NCBI GenBank assembly: GCA_963753615.1
Contig: CAVWCW010000006.1
Coordinates: 190,832 to 254,831, forward strand
Direction: 5' to 3'
Source of the DNA: CAVWCW01 sp963753615
GTDB taxonomy: Bacteria; Pseudomonadota; Gammaproteobacteria; Chromatiales; Chromatiaceae
DNA length: 64,000 bases
Below are positions 45,621 through 53,344 of the stretch, piece by piece. The notes beneath the pieces are model-generated. The model saw only the letters and a list, made by a program, of their open reading frames with translations, was not told the origin of the DNA and ran no database searches. Made by a program: the position numbers and the translations under genes. Positions within the stretch are counted from its first letter, which is position 1. Each line of letters opens with the position of its first letter.

Positions 45621-46283
45621 TTGTCCAATCGCACCATTGTTCTCGACGACCGACTGTACGGCTACCTTTTGGATCAATCTCTACGCGAGCCGGTTGCCCT
45701 GCGGCGGCTTCGCGAGCAGACCATGAAACATAAGTGGGCACGCATGCAGGTCGCCCCGGAGCAGGGGCAGTTCATGGGCCTGCTGGTGCGGTTAATGGCC
45801 GTACGGCGGGTCATCGAAGTCGGAACCTTTACCGGCTACAGCGCAGCCTGGATGGCCCTGGCCCTGCCGGCGGACGGGCGGCTCATCTGTTGTGACCAGA
45901 GCGCCGAATGGACGGCGATCGGCGTCCCCTATTGGGAGCAATTGGGAATCATGGATCGCATCGACCTGCGCATCGCCCCGGCCCTCGACACCCTCAACGA
46001 AATGATCGGCCAGCACCGCCAGGGGCAGTTCGACCTGATATTCATCGATGCGGACAAGGAAAATTATCTGGCCTATTACGAGCGCGCCCTGGAGTTGTTG
46101 CGCCCCGGGGGACTGGCCCTGTTCGACAACAGTCTCTGGGGCGGACGCGTCGCGGACCCTCAGCAGCGGGACCCGGAGACGGAGGCCATCCGGGCGCTGA
46201 ATCGGCACTTGCATCAGGATCAGCGTATCGACCTCAGCCTGGTACCGATCGGCGATGGTCTGAGTCTGGCGCGCAAGCGCTGA
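45621..46283 (+). CDS. SAM-dependent O-methyltransferase (CCoAOMT-like)
   Basis: Start TTG 45621 follows CGAGGTGG and gives LSNRTIVLDDRLYGYLLDQS. The 220-residue protein has motif I VIEVGTFTGYSAAWMALALP, then FDLIFIDADKENYLAYYE and LALFDNSLWGGRV, as in small Mg-dependent catechol/caffeoyl-CoA O-methyltransferases. The substrate is unknown. An R2 repeat follows 31 bases later. It has no obvious link to the ars genes. Confidence 0.85.
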   Translation: MSNRTIVLDDRLYGYLLDQSLREPVALRRLREQTMKHKWARMQVAPEQGQFMGLLVRLMAVRRVIEVGTFTGYSAAWMALALPADGRLICCDQSAEWTAIGVPYWEQLGIMDRIDLRIAPALDTLNEMIGQHRQGQFDLIFIDADKENYLAYYERALELLRPGGLALFDNSLWGGRVADPQQRDPETEAIRALNRHLHQDQRIDLSLVPIGDGLSLARKR

Positions 46284-46313
46284 ACCACGACCGCCGGTTC
46301 GACCCCCGCTCTC

Positions 46314-46472
46314 GGCTAGGCAAACGCTGAGCCTAATCGCGTTTCCCGCGCGGGACAGGATGCCCCGCCATTTTCATGCGTCCAACCGCCTGAAAACGAA
46401 CGCTTTCGGAAACCGCGTTTTCGAAAGCCTTACTGCAAAGAGCCCGGGAGGGCTTCCTTCAGCGTATCCCAT
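46314..46472. repeat. multi-hairpin repeat R2, copy C
   Basis: This third near-complete copy has AATCGCGTTTCCCGCGCGGG, then TTTTCATGCG paired with CGCCTGAAAA through one mismatch (different bases from copies A and B but still paired), then CTTTCGGAAAC/GTTTTCGAAAG. The final terminator-like stem is weaker (GAGCCCGGGAGGGCTTCC). It lies after the O-methyltransferase stop and before the ars promoter. Confidence 0.7.
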
Positions 46473-46590
46473 GGGGGCGACGACGGGTACATCCATTCCC
46501 CGCAGCCGCCAAAGGAAAATCCGCGGCATTTATAATATTCGACTTAGCGTATATACTAGCAGCTTTGCTGCCTGGTCCAAGCGTCCGCAG

Positions 46591-47544
46591 ATGTTCCAAC
46601 GCCTCGGGGAATTGATCGCCTATGACCTGTTTGGGCTGGCCGCCAATTCGGCCGCCGGCTCGGCGCTCCAGTTCTTCGTCACGGACACGGCAAAGATCTT
46701 CGTCCTGCTGGTGGCGGTGATCTACTTCATGGGGCTGTTGCGGGCGCTGCTGTCGCCGGAGCGGGTACGCCGGTTCGTGCGCGGACGGCCGGACTGGCAG
46801 GCCCGGGTGCTGGCAGTGGGTTTGGGCGCGGTGACGCCGTTCTGCTCCTGTTCGTCGGTGCCGTTGTTCATCGGCTTTGTTGAGGCCGGCATCCCGCTAG
46901 GGGTAACTTTTTCTTTTCTGATTGCCTCGCCCATGATCAACGAGGTGGCGGCGGTGCTATTGGTGGGCATTCTGGGCTGGAAACTGGCGGCACTCTATGT
47001 GCTGGCGGGGCTGCTGGTGGCCTGGTTCGGCGGCATCGTCATGCAGTGGTTCCGGCCTGAGCGCTGGGTCGAGGACTATGTGTGGAAGATCCAGATGGGC
47101 GAGACCGCCCTGCCTGCTCCTGACAACAGCCTGCGCGGGCGTCATCAATACGCCTTCCGGGAAGTGAAGGAAATTGTCGGCCGGCTCTGGAAGTGGGTGC
47201 TGATAGGCATCGGCGTGGGCGCCCTGTTCCACGGCTTCGTGCCGACGGACTGGGTGGTCGCGCACCTGGGGGGTGGACAGTGGCTGGCGGTACCCGGCGC
47301 GGTGCTGCTGGGTATACCGCTGTATTCCAACGCCGCGGGAGTGATCCCGGTGGCGGAGGCGATGCTCGGCAAAGGGGTGGCGATCGGCACGACGCTGGCG
47401 CTGATGATGAGCATCGCCGCGCTGTCCGTGCCGGAGATGCTGATCCTGCGCAAGGTCATCCGCTGGCAGGCGTTGGGCCTGTTCGCCGGCGTCCTGGCGG
47501 TGGCTTTTATGTTAGTCGGCTGGTCATTCAATGCCCTGGCCTGA
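46591..47544 (+). CDS. arsP: ArsP/SO_0444-type metalloid permease
   Basis: I chose ATG 46591 (MFQRLGELIAYDLFGLAANS); the longer upstream frame runs through an R2 repeat. The protein has 8-9 membrane spans with the family motif VTPFCSCSSVPLFIGFVEAG and the second half LLGIPLYSNAAGVIPVAEAM. These permeases export organo- or inorganic arsenic, or assist ars operons. Upstream TATAATATTCGAC and TATATACTAGC at about 46530-46560 is a plausible promoter/operator. It is followed 20 bases later by a thioredoxin. Confidence 0.85.
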   Translation: MFQRLGELIAYDLFGLAANSAAGSALQFFVTDTAKIFVLLVAVIYFMGLLRALLSPERVRRFVRGRPDWQARVLAVGLGAVTPFCSCSSVPLFIGFVEAGIPLGVTFSFLIASPMINEVAAVLLVGILGWKLAALYVLAGLLVAWFGGIVMQWFRPERWVEDYVWKIQMGETALPAPDNSLRGRHQYAFREVKEIVGRLWKWVLIGIGVGALFHGFVPTDWVVAHLGGGQWLAVPGAVLLGIPLYSNAAGVIPVAEAMLGKGVAIGTTLALMMSIAALSVPEMLILRKVIRWQALGLFAGVLAVAFMLVGWSFNALA

Positions 47545-47564
47545 AATTTTTGGGGACTCTCAAG

Positions 47565-47801
47565 ATGAAGAACATCAAGGTACTCGGTTCCGGCTGTCGC
47601 AACTGCGAGATCACCGCCAATGTCATCGCCCAGGCAGCCAAGGAGGCGGGGGTGGCGATCGAACTCGAGAAAGTCAGCGACATGGCGGAGATCCTGGCCT
47701 ACGGTGTGATGTCGACGCCCGGGGTGGTGGTAGACGGCGAGCTGGTGCACGCGGGCGGGCTGCCGGGCCCGGACCAGGTGCGGGCCTGGGTGCGGGGGTA
47801 G
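47565..47801 (+). CDS. small thioredoxin-fold protein (TM0996-like)
   Basis: This 78-residue redox protein (MKNIKVLGSGCRNCEITANV) has CRNC in the first loop and STPGVVVDGELVHAGGLPGP with the cis-Pro turn. This type is found right after ArsP-like permeases. It probably delivers electrons or thiols to the permease cysteines (CSCSS) or reduces arsenic species. ATG 47565 has GGGGACTC upstream. Confidence 0.85.
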   Translation: MKNIKVLGSGCRNCEITANVIAQAAKEAGVAIELEKVSDMAEILAYGVMSTPGVVVDGELVHAGGLPGPDQVRAWVRG

Positions 47802-47856
47802 CCCCTCCCGGCGCACGCCCCTGGTACAAATCCAGAGAGGAACCCGTACCCCAGTC

Positions 47857-48954
47857 ATGAGCGCCCAGTGCGAAACCACCGCCAAGCGAACCGCTGGCAG
47901 CCCGATGGGGTTGTTCGAGCGCTATCTCACCCTTTGGGTGTTTCTGTGCATCGCCTTGGGTATTGGCCTCGGGCAGGCATTTCCGGGTTTCTTCCAGTTC
48001 GTAGGCCGCCTGGAAGTGGCGCGGATCAATCTGCCGGTGGCGGTGCTGATCTGGCTGATGATCGTTCCCATGTTGTTGAAGATCGACCTGCACGCCCTGG
48101 CGGGGGTGCGCCGATATTGGCGCGGCGTGGGCGTGACCCTGTTCGTCAACTGGGCGGTAAAACCCTTCTCGATGGCCCTGCTCGGTTGGGTCTTCATCCG
48201 CGGGCTGTTCGCAGACTGGCTCCCTCCGGAGCAGATCGACAGCTACATCGCCGGGCTCATCCTGCTGGCCGCCGCCCCCTGCACCGCAATGGTCTTCGTC
48301 TGGAGCCACCTGTGCAAGGGCGAGCCCCACTTCACCCTGTCCCAGGTAGCCCTGAACGACGTCATCATGGTGGTCGCCTTCGCGCCCATCGTCGGCCTGC
48401 TGCTCGGGCTTTCGGCGATCAGCGTGCCTTGGGACACCCTGCTGCTGTCGGTGCTGCTCTACATAGTCGTACCGCTGGCCATTGCCCAGACCTGGCGCGC
48501 GTTGCTGCTGCAGCGTAACAATGGCCCAATGCGTCTCGATGCGCTGATAAAGAGCTTGCATCCGGGCTCGCTGATAGCACTGCTGACCACGCTTGTGCTC
48601 CTGTTCGGCTTCCAGGGCGAGCAGATCTTGAACCAGCCCCTCGTCATCCTGCTGTTGGCCGTGCCCATTCTGATCCAGGTGTTCTTCAATTCGGGCCTCG
48701 CCTATCTGCTCAACCGCGCGGTACGCTCGCCCCATTGCGTTGCGGGACCCTCCGCGCTGATCGGCGCGAGCAACTTCTTCGAGTTGGCGGTGGCCACGGC
48801 CATCGTGCTGTTCGGGTTCCAATCCGGCGCGGCCCTGGCCACCGTAGTGGGAGTGCTGATCGAGGTGCCGGTGATGCTCGCCGCCGTGGGCGTGGTCAAC
48901 CGCACGCGGGATTGGTACGAACGCCGCGAAAGCGTGCCCTGCCACGAGGATTGA
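47857..48954 (+). CDS. acr3: ACR3 arsenite efflux transporter
   Basis: The 365-residue, ten-span protein starts at ATG 47857 and has ACR3 motifs: [40 protein letters not shown] with the essential Cys, and [20 protein letters not shown]. It pumps arsenite out using the proton motive force. It is a core part of the ars cluster, between the thioredoxin and GAPDH genes. Confidence 0.95.
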   Translation: MSAQCETTAKRTAGSPMGLFERYLTLWVFLCIALGIGLGQAFPGFFQFVGRLEVARINLPVAVLIWLMIVPMLLKIDLHALAGVRRYWRGVGVTLFVNWAVKPFSMALLGWVFIRGLFADWLPPEQIDSYIAGLILLAAAPCTAMVFVWSHLCKGEPHFTLSQVALNDVIMVVAFAPIVGLLLGLSAISVPWDTLLLSVLLYIVVPLAIAQTWRALLLQRNNGPMRLDALIKSLHPGSLIALLTTLVLLFGFQGEQILNQPLVILLLAVPILIQVFFNSGLAYLLNRAVRSPHCVAGPSALIGASNFFELAVATAIVLFGFQSGAALATVVGVLIEVPVMLAAVGVVNRTRDWYERRESVPCHED

Positions 48955-49114
48955 CCGGCGCGGGAGCGCGTCGGCATGGCCGCGTTCTCGCATAGAATCG
49001 GGGCAGCCCGCCGGCCTCCGGGCGGCGGCGCGGCACCACCAAAGCGAAATTCGGGAAACGCCTGAGATCGGCGTTTGCCAGGTTTTTTCCACCAACCATT
49101 GTCAGGAGGCACAC

Positions 49115-50122
49115 ATGGCGATTCGCGTCGGCATCAACGGGTTCGGCCGCATGGGCAAGCTGGGGCTGCGCGCCGGCTGGGGCTTCGAGGAGTTGGAGAT
49201 CGTCCACATCAACGAGACCAAGGGCGACGCGGTCTGCCATGCCCACCTGCTGGAATTCGACTCGGTGCACGGGCGCTGGGCCCATGCCATCCACCCCCAG
49301 GGCAATAGCATCGTTGTCGACGGCACGGAGATCGGCTTCAGCATGGGCGCCACCCCCGAGGAAGTGGACTGGGGCGCCAAAGGCATCGATCTGATGATCG
49401 AGTGCTCCGGCAAATTCAAGACCCAGGAGGCACTGCAACCGTACTTCGACCAGGGCGTCAAGAAAGTGCTGGTATCCGCGCCGGTGCCGGAACCGGCGCT
49501 GAACATCGTCTGCGGCGTCAACGATCACCTCTACGACCCGGCGGTACACGACATCGTCACCGCCGCCTCCTGCACCACCAATTGCCTGGCGCCGGTGGTG
49601 AAGGTAATGCACGAGCGGATCGGTATCCTGCGCGGTTGCATGACCACCATCCACGACATTACCAATACTCAGACCATCGTCGATAAAGGCCACAAGGACC
49701 TGCGCAGGGCGCGGGCCTGCGGCGATTCCCTGATTCCCACCAGCACCGGCTCCGCCAAAGCGATCACCAAGATCTTTCCGGAACTCACAGGCAAGCTCAA
49801 CGGCCACGCGGTGCGGGTGCCGCTGCTCAACGCCTCGCTCACCGACTTCGTGTTCGAGGCAGCACGCCCGGTGAGCGCCGAGGAGGTCAACGGCTACTTC
49901 AAGGAGGCCGCGGAGGGCGAACTCAAGGGCATCCTCGGCTACGAGGAGCGCCCGCTGATCTCCATCGACTACAAGGACGACCCCCGCTCCTCCATCGTCG
50001 ATGCGCCCTCGACCATGGTGATCGACGGCACCCAGGTGAAGATTTACGCCTGGTACGACAACGAATGGGGCTATGTGAACCGCATGATGGAACTGGCCCG
50101 CAAGATGGCGCGGTCGATGTAG
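49115..50122 (+). CDS. gapdh: GAPDH of the arsenate-efflux pair
   Basis: The NAD-binding start [20 protein letters not shown] and the catalytic [20 protein letters not shown] are complete. In ars clusters this enzyme uses arsenate in place of phosphate and makes 1-arseno-3-phosphoglycerate, which ArsJ exports. Its stop is two bases before the arsJ start. SD is AGGAGG at 49104. The coupling distinguishes it from a housekeeping GAPDH. Confidence 0.93.
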   Translation: MAIRVGINGFGRMGKLGLRAGWGFEELEIVHINETKGDAVCHAHLLEFDSVHGRWAHAIHPQGNSIVVDGTEIGFSMGATPEEVDWGAKGIDLMIECSGKFKTQEALQPYFDQGVKKVLVSAPVPEPALNIVCGVNDHLYDPAVHDIVTAASCTTNCLAPVVKVMHERIGILRGCMTTIHDITNTQTIVDKGHKDLRRARACGDSLIPTSTGSAKAITKIFPELTGKLNGHAVRVPLLNASLTDFVFEAARPVSAEEVNGYFKEAAEGELKGILGYEERPLISIDYKDDPRSSIVDAPSTMVIDGTQVKIYAWYDNEWGYVNRMMELARKMARSM

Positions 50123-50124
50123 TC

Positions 50125-51351
50125 ATGGACCAGGGACTGCGCACCTACCTGGTAGTGACCGGGGCCTACTGGGCCTTCACCCTGACCGACGGGGCCCTCC
50201 ACATGCTGGTGGTCCTGCACTTCCACAACCTGGGCTACAGCCCGCTGGCGATTGCTTTTCTGTTCCTGTTCTACGAGGTCTTCGGGATCATCACCAACGG
50301 CGTGGGTGGCTGGATTGCCTCCCATATCGGGCTCAATCGCACCATGGTGACGGGAGGCTTCCTGCAGGTGTTTGCCCTGGGGATGCTGACCATCGACCCC
50401 TCATGGCTGTCGGTGGGCTACGTCATGACCGCCATGGCGCTGTCGGGCATCGCCAAGGACCTGAACAAGATGAGCGCCAAGTCCAGCGTCAAGCTGGTGC
50501 TGCCCAAAGGAGAGAACGCCGATACCCGCCTGTTCAAGTGGGTCGCCATCCTCACCGGGTCCAAGAACACCCTCAAAGGCGTGGGCTTCTTCCTCGGCGG
50601 GTTATTGCTCTATCTGGTGGGTTTTCGCTGGGCCATGGGGGGCATGGCGGCGCTATTGTTCTGCGTCTATCTATATTCCGCATGGCGGCTGCCCCTGGGA
50701 TTGGGCACTGCCAAGGCGAAAGCGAAATTCAGCCAGATCTTCTCCAAGACCCGGGAGATCAATATCCTGTCCGGGGCACGCTATTTCCTGTTCGGCTCCC
50801 GGGACGTCTGGTTCGTGGTCGGGCTGCCGGTGTTCCTGGCCTCGGTAACGGGATGGAACCACATCGAGGTGGGCAGCTTCCTGGCGCTTTGGGTGGTGGG
50901 CTACGGCTTTGTCCAGGCCGGCGCCCCGGCCCTGCTGCGCAAGGGCCACCGCGGGCGCGGCCCCCAAGGCAGCAGCGCCCGCAACTGGGCGCTGCTGCTG
51001 GCCATTTTCCCGGCGGGCATAGCGCTCGCCCTGATGGCGGGCCTCGACCCGGCCTGGTCTCTGATCATCGGTTTGGGGGCCTTTGGCGCCGTATTCGCCA
51101 TCAACTCGGCGGTCCACTCCTACTTGATCCTGGCCTATTCGGACCACGACAAGGTGGCCATGAACGTGGGCTTCTACTACATGGCCAATGCGGCGGGTCG
51201 GCTCACCGGGACCGTGCTCTCTGGCTGGGTCTACCAGACCCAGGGCCTGACCGGCTGCCTCTGGTGGTCGACCGCCTTCGTAGTGGCAGCGGCCATGATC
51301 TCGTTCCTGCTGCCGCCGGTGCCAGCGGCGGAGCGCCCGGCAGAGGCCTGA
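50125..51351 (+). CDS. arsJ: ArsJ organoarsenical efflux MFS transporter
   Basis: Start ATG 50125 gives MDQGLRTYLVVTGAYWAFTL, the ArsJ N-terminus. The 408-residue, 12-span MFS protein has FEVFGIITNGVGGWIA-like text (YEVFGIITNGVGGW), SKNTLKGVGFFLGGLLL and AYSDHDKVAMNVGFYYMANA. It exports 1-arseno-3-phosphoglycerate made by the preceding GAPDH; the product then falls apart outside to arsenate. The two genes together give arsenate resistance without arsenate reductase. Confidence 0.93.
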   Translation: MDQGLRTYLVVTGAYWAFTLTDGALHMLVVLHFHNLGYSPLAIAFLFLFYEVFGIITNGVGGWIASHIGLNRTMVTGGFLQVFALGMLTIDPSWLSVGYVMTAMALSGIAKDLNKMSAKSSVKLVLPKGENADTRLFKWVAILTGSKNTLKGVGFFLGGLLLYLVGFRWAMGGMAALLFCVYLYSAWRLPLGLGTAKAKAKFSQIFSKTREINILSGARYFLFGSRDVWFVVGLPVFLASVTGWNHIEVGSFLALWVVGYGFVQAGAPALLRKGHRGRGPQGSSARNWALLLAIFPAGIALALMAGLDPAWSLIIGLGAFGAVFAINSAVHSYLILAYSDHDKVAMNVGFYYMANAAGRLTGTVLSGWVYQTQGLTGCLWWSTAFVVAAAMISFLLPPVPAAERPAEA

Positions 51352-51429
51352 CCACTTCCCGGCCCTGGCCTAAACTATATATTGGAGACCAAGCCATTCC
51401 GGGCCGCTCCCCGGTCCGAGGAGGATGCC

Positions 51430-52233
51430 ATGTCGAACACCCGGCGCCCCGCGGTTGCGGGCATGTTCTACCCCGGCGGCAGCGCAGCCCTGCGGGCCAT
51501 GGTGGACGAGTTCATGGTTCAGGCGGCGGTACCGGCAGGGGCGGCACCGAAAGCAGTGATCGCACCCCATGCGGGCCTTGTCTATTCCGGCCCCATTGCC
51601 GCCAATGCCTATGCCCAACTGGCCCCGGCCCGGGAGCAGATCCAGCGCATTGTGCTGCTCGGGCCCTCGCACCGGGTGCCATTCCGGGGGCTTGCGTTGA
51701 GTTCGGCGGAGCGCTTCAGCACCCCGCTGGGGGAGATCCCCCTCGACCTGGAGGCGATGACGCTGCTCGACGGCCTGCCCCAGGTCCGCGTACTGGACCA
51801 GGCGCATGCCCAGGAGCACAGCCTGGAGGTGCAGTTGCCGTTCCTGCAGCGGGTGCTGGGCGAGTTCCGGCTGGTGCCCCTGGTGGTGGGGGAGGCCAGC
51901 GCCGAGGAGGTGGCGGAGGTGATCGAGCGCCTCTGGGGCGGGCCCGAGACCCGCTTCGTGATCAGCTCGGATCTCAGCCACTACCATGACTACGCTACCG
52001 CGCGGCGCATGGATCAAGCCACGTCCCGGGCCATCGAGGCGCTGCGCCCGGAGGCCATCGGCTACGAGGACGCCTGCGGGCGCATCCCAGTGCGCGGGCT
52101 GCTGCGGGCGGCCCAGCGCCACGGTTTGCGCGGGCGCATCCTGGACCTGCGCAACTCCGGCGATACCGCCGGCCCCAGAGATCAGGTGGTGGGTTATGGC
52201 GCCTATGCCTTCGACGAGACTTCGGCAGCCTAG
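51430..52233 (+). CDS. amrB: AmmeMemoRadiSam system protein B (MEMO1)
   Basis: The 267-residue protein (RRPAVAGMFYPGGSAALRAM) has the MEMO metal-site text IAPHAGLVYSGPIAANAYA, LGPSHRVPF, QEHSLEVQLPFL and ISSDLSHYHDYATARR. MEMO proteins occur with AmrS and AMMECR1 in many bacteria. AmrS is 39 kb away in this window, and AMMECR1 is not seen. Its 3' end overlaps the PCMT gene by 29 bases. Confidence 0.92.
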   Translation: MSNTRRPAVAGMFYPGGSAALRAMVDEFMVQAAVPAGAAPKAVIAPHAGLVYSGPIAANAYAQLAPAREQIQRIVLLGPSHRVPFRGLALSSAERFSTPLGEIPLDLEAMTLLDGLPQVRVLDQAHAQEHSLEVQLPFLQRVLGEFRLVPLVVGEASAEEVAEVIERLWGGPETRFVISSDLSHYHDYATARRMDQATSRAIEALRPEAIGYEDACGRIPVRGLLRAAQRHGLRGRILDLRNSGDTAGPRDQVVGYGAYAFDETSAA

Positions 52234-52945
52234 CTGCGGACTGCTGCTCGGCCTGCTGCTCCTGACCCAAGCGGCAGCGGCCGGCGGCTTCGCCGAGCTG
52301 CGCGCCGGCATGGTGACCGAGATCGAGGGCGATGTGGCCGCCACCGCCCGCTACATCGACAAAGAGGCCCTGGACCCCCGGGTAATGCAGGTCATGGGCC
52401 AGGTGCCCCGGCACCAGTTCGTCCCCGAACGCCAGCGCCCCCACGCCTACGAGAACCGCCCGCTCGCCATCGGCCACGGCCAGACCATCTCCCAGCCCTA
52501 TATCGTCGCCCTGATGAGCGACCTGGCCCGCCCCGAGCCCGAAGCCCGGGTGCTGGAGATCGGCACCGGCTCGGGCTACCAGGCAGCGGTCCTGGCAGAA
52601 CTGGTGGCCGAGGTCTACAGCATCGAGATCGTGCCCGAGCTGGCCGCCGAGGCCGGCGAGCGGCTGCGGCGCCTGGATTATGCCAATCTGCATACCCGCC
52701 AGGGCGACGGCTACTACGGCTGGGAGTCGGCCGCGCCGTTCGATGCCATCGTCGTCACCGCCGCCGCCAGCCACGTGCCGCCGCCGCTGATCGACCAGCT
52801 CAAGCCCGGCGGCCGCATGGTGATCCCGGTGGGCGGGCGCTTCCAGGTACAGCAGCTGATGCTGGTAGAGAAGCAGGCCGACGGTTCGGTGCTCAGCCGC
52901 CAGGTGCTGCCGGTGCGCTTTGTACCGCTAACCGGCGCGCACTGA
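52205..52945 (+). CDS. pcm: exported protein-L-isoaspartate O-methyltransferase
   Basis: From ATG 52205 the product has 246 residues. It starts with a signal peptide (LRQPSCGLLLGLLLLTQAAA), so this PCMT should act in the periplasm, whereas classical Pcm is cytosolic. Catalytic text is complete: GHGQTISQPYIVALMSDLAR, VLEIGTGSGYQAAVLAEL and PGGRMVIPVG. It repairs isoaspartyl residues in aged proteins. The 29-base overlap with amrB implies co-expression. Confidence 0.9.
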   Translation: MPSTRLRQPSCGLLLGLLLLTQAAAAGGFAELRAGMVTEIEGDVAATARYIDKEALDPRVMQVMGQVPRHQFVPERQRPHAYENRPLAIGHGQTISQPYIVALMSDLARPEPEARVLEIGTGSGYQAAVLAELVAEVYSIEIVPELAAEAGERLRRLDYANLHTRQGDGYYGWESAAPFDAIVVTAAASHVPPPLIDQLKPGGRMVIPVGGRFQVQQLMLVEKQADGSVLSRQVLPVRFVPLTGAH

Positions 52946-53255
52946 ACCTAGAAAGCGCGGTTGACCGCTCCATTCTGACAGTAAGGTATTGAAATGATGG
53001 AACAAGCCTTCGAAATATTTCTTCATCGATTCAGTGATCCACGCTACGGGGCGCATGGCGTGCTTGCGGCGGCGTATGGCTGCGTTGCAACTCCTTGGAA
53101 TAGATTCACTATTCCGCGTCGTTGCGCCTCGGCTTTGGCTTCCTGCGTCGCCCTACCTCCTGCATCCATGCAGTCGTTGCCCTGCACCCCCGCAAGCACA
53201 CCATCCACCCCCGTCCAACCGCTCTTTCTAGGCTGACCGGGGTGGGGCCAGGGCC
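52946..53255. other. gap with palindromic repeat upstream of the SpeE-like gene
   Basis: No gene supported. The notable part is 53071-53130, with GGCGTATGGCTGCG and then GGAATAGATTCACTATTCC (53097-53115), a 7-bp perfect dyad. It is related to the element at 41161-41215. Confidence 0.5.
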
Positions 53256-53344
53256 GTGCGCGACCGCCCCGCCTCCCCCCCCTGCCCACCCGGGCGCCGG
53301 TCTACGCCATCGCCCTGATCTCCGCCTCGGCCCTAGCCTACGAG

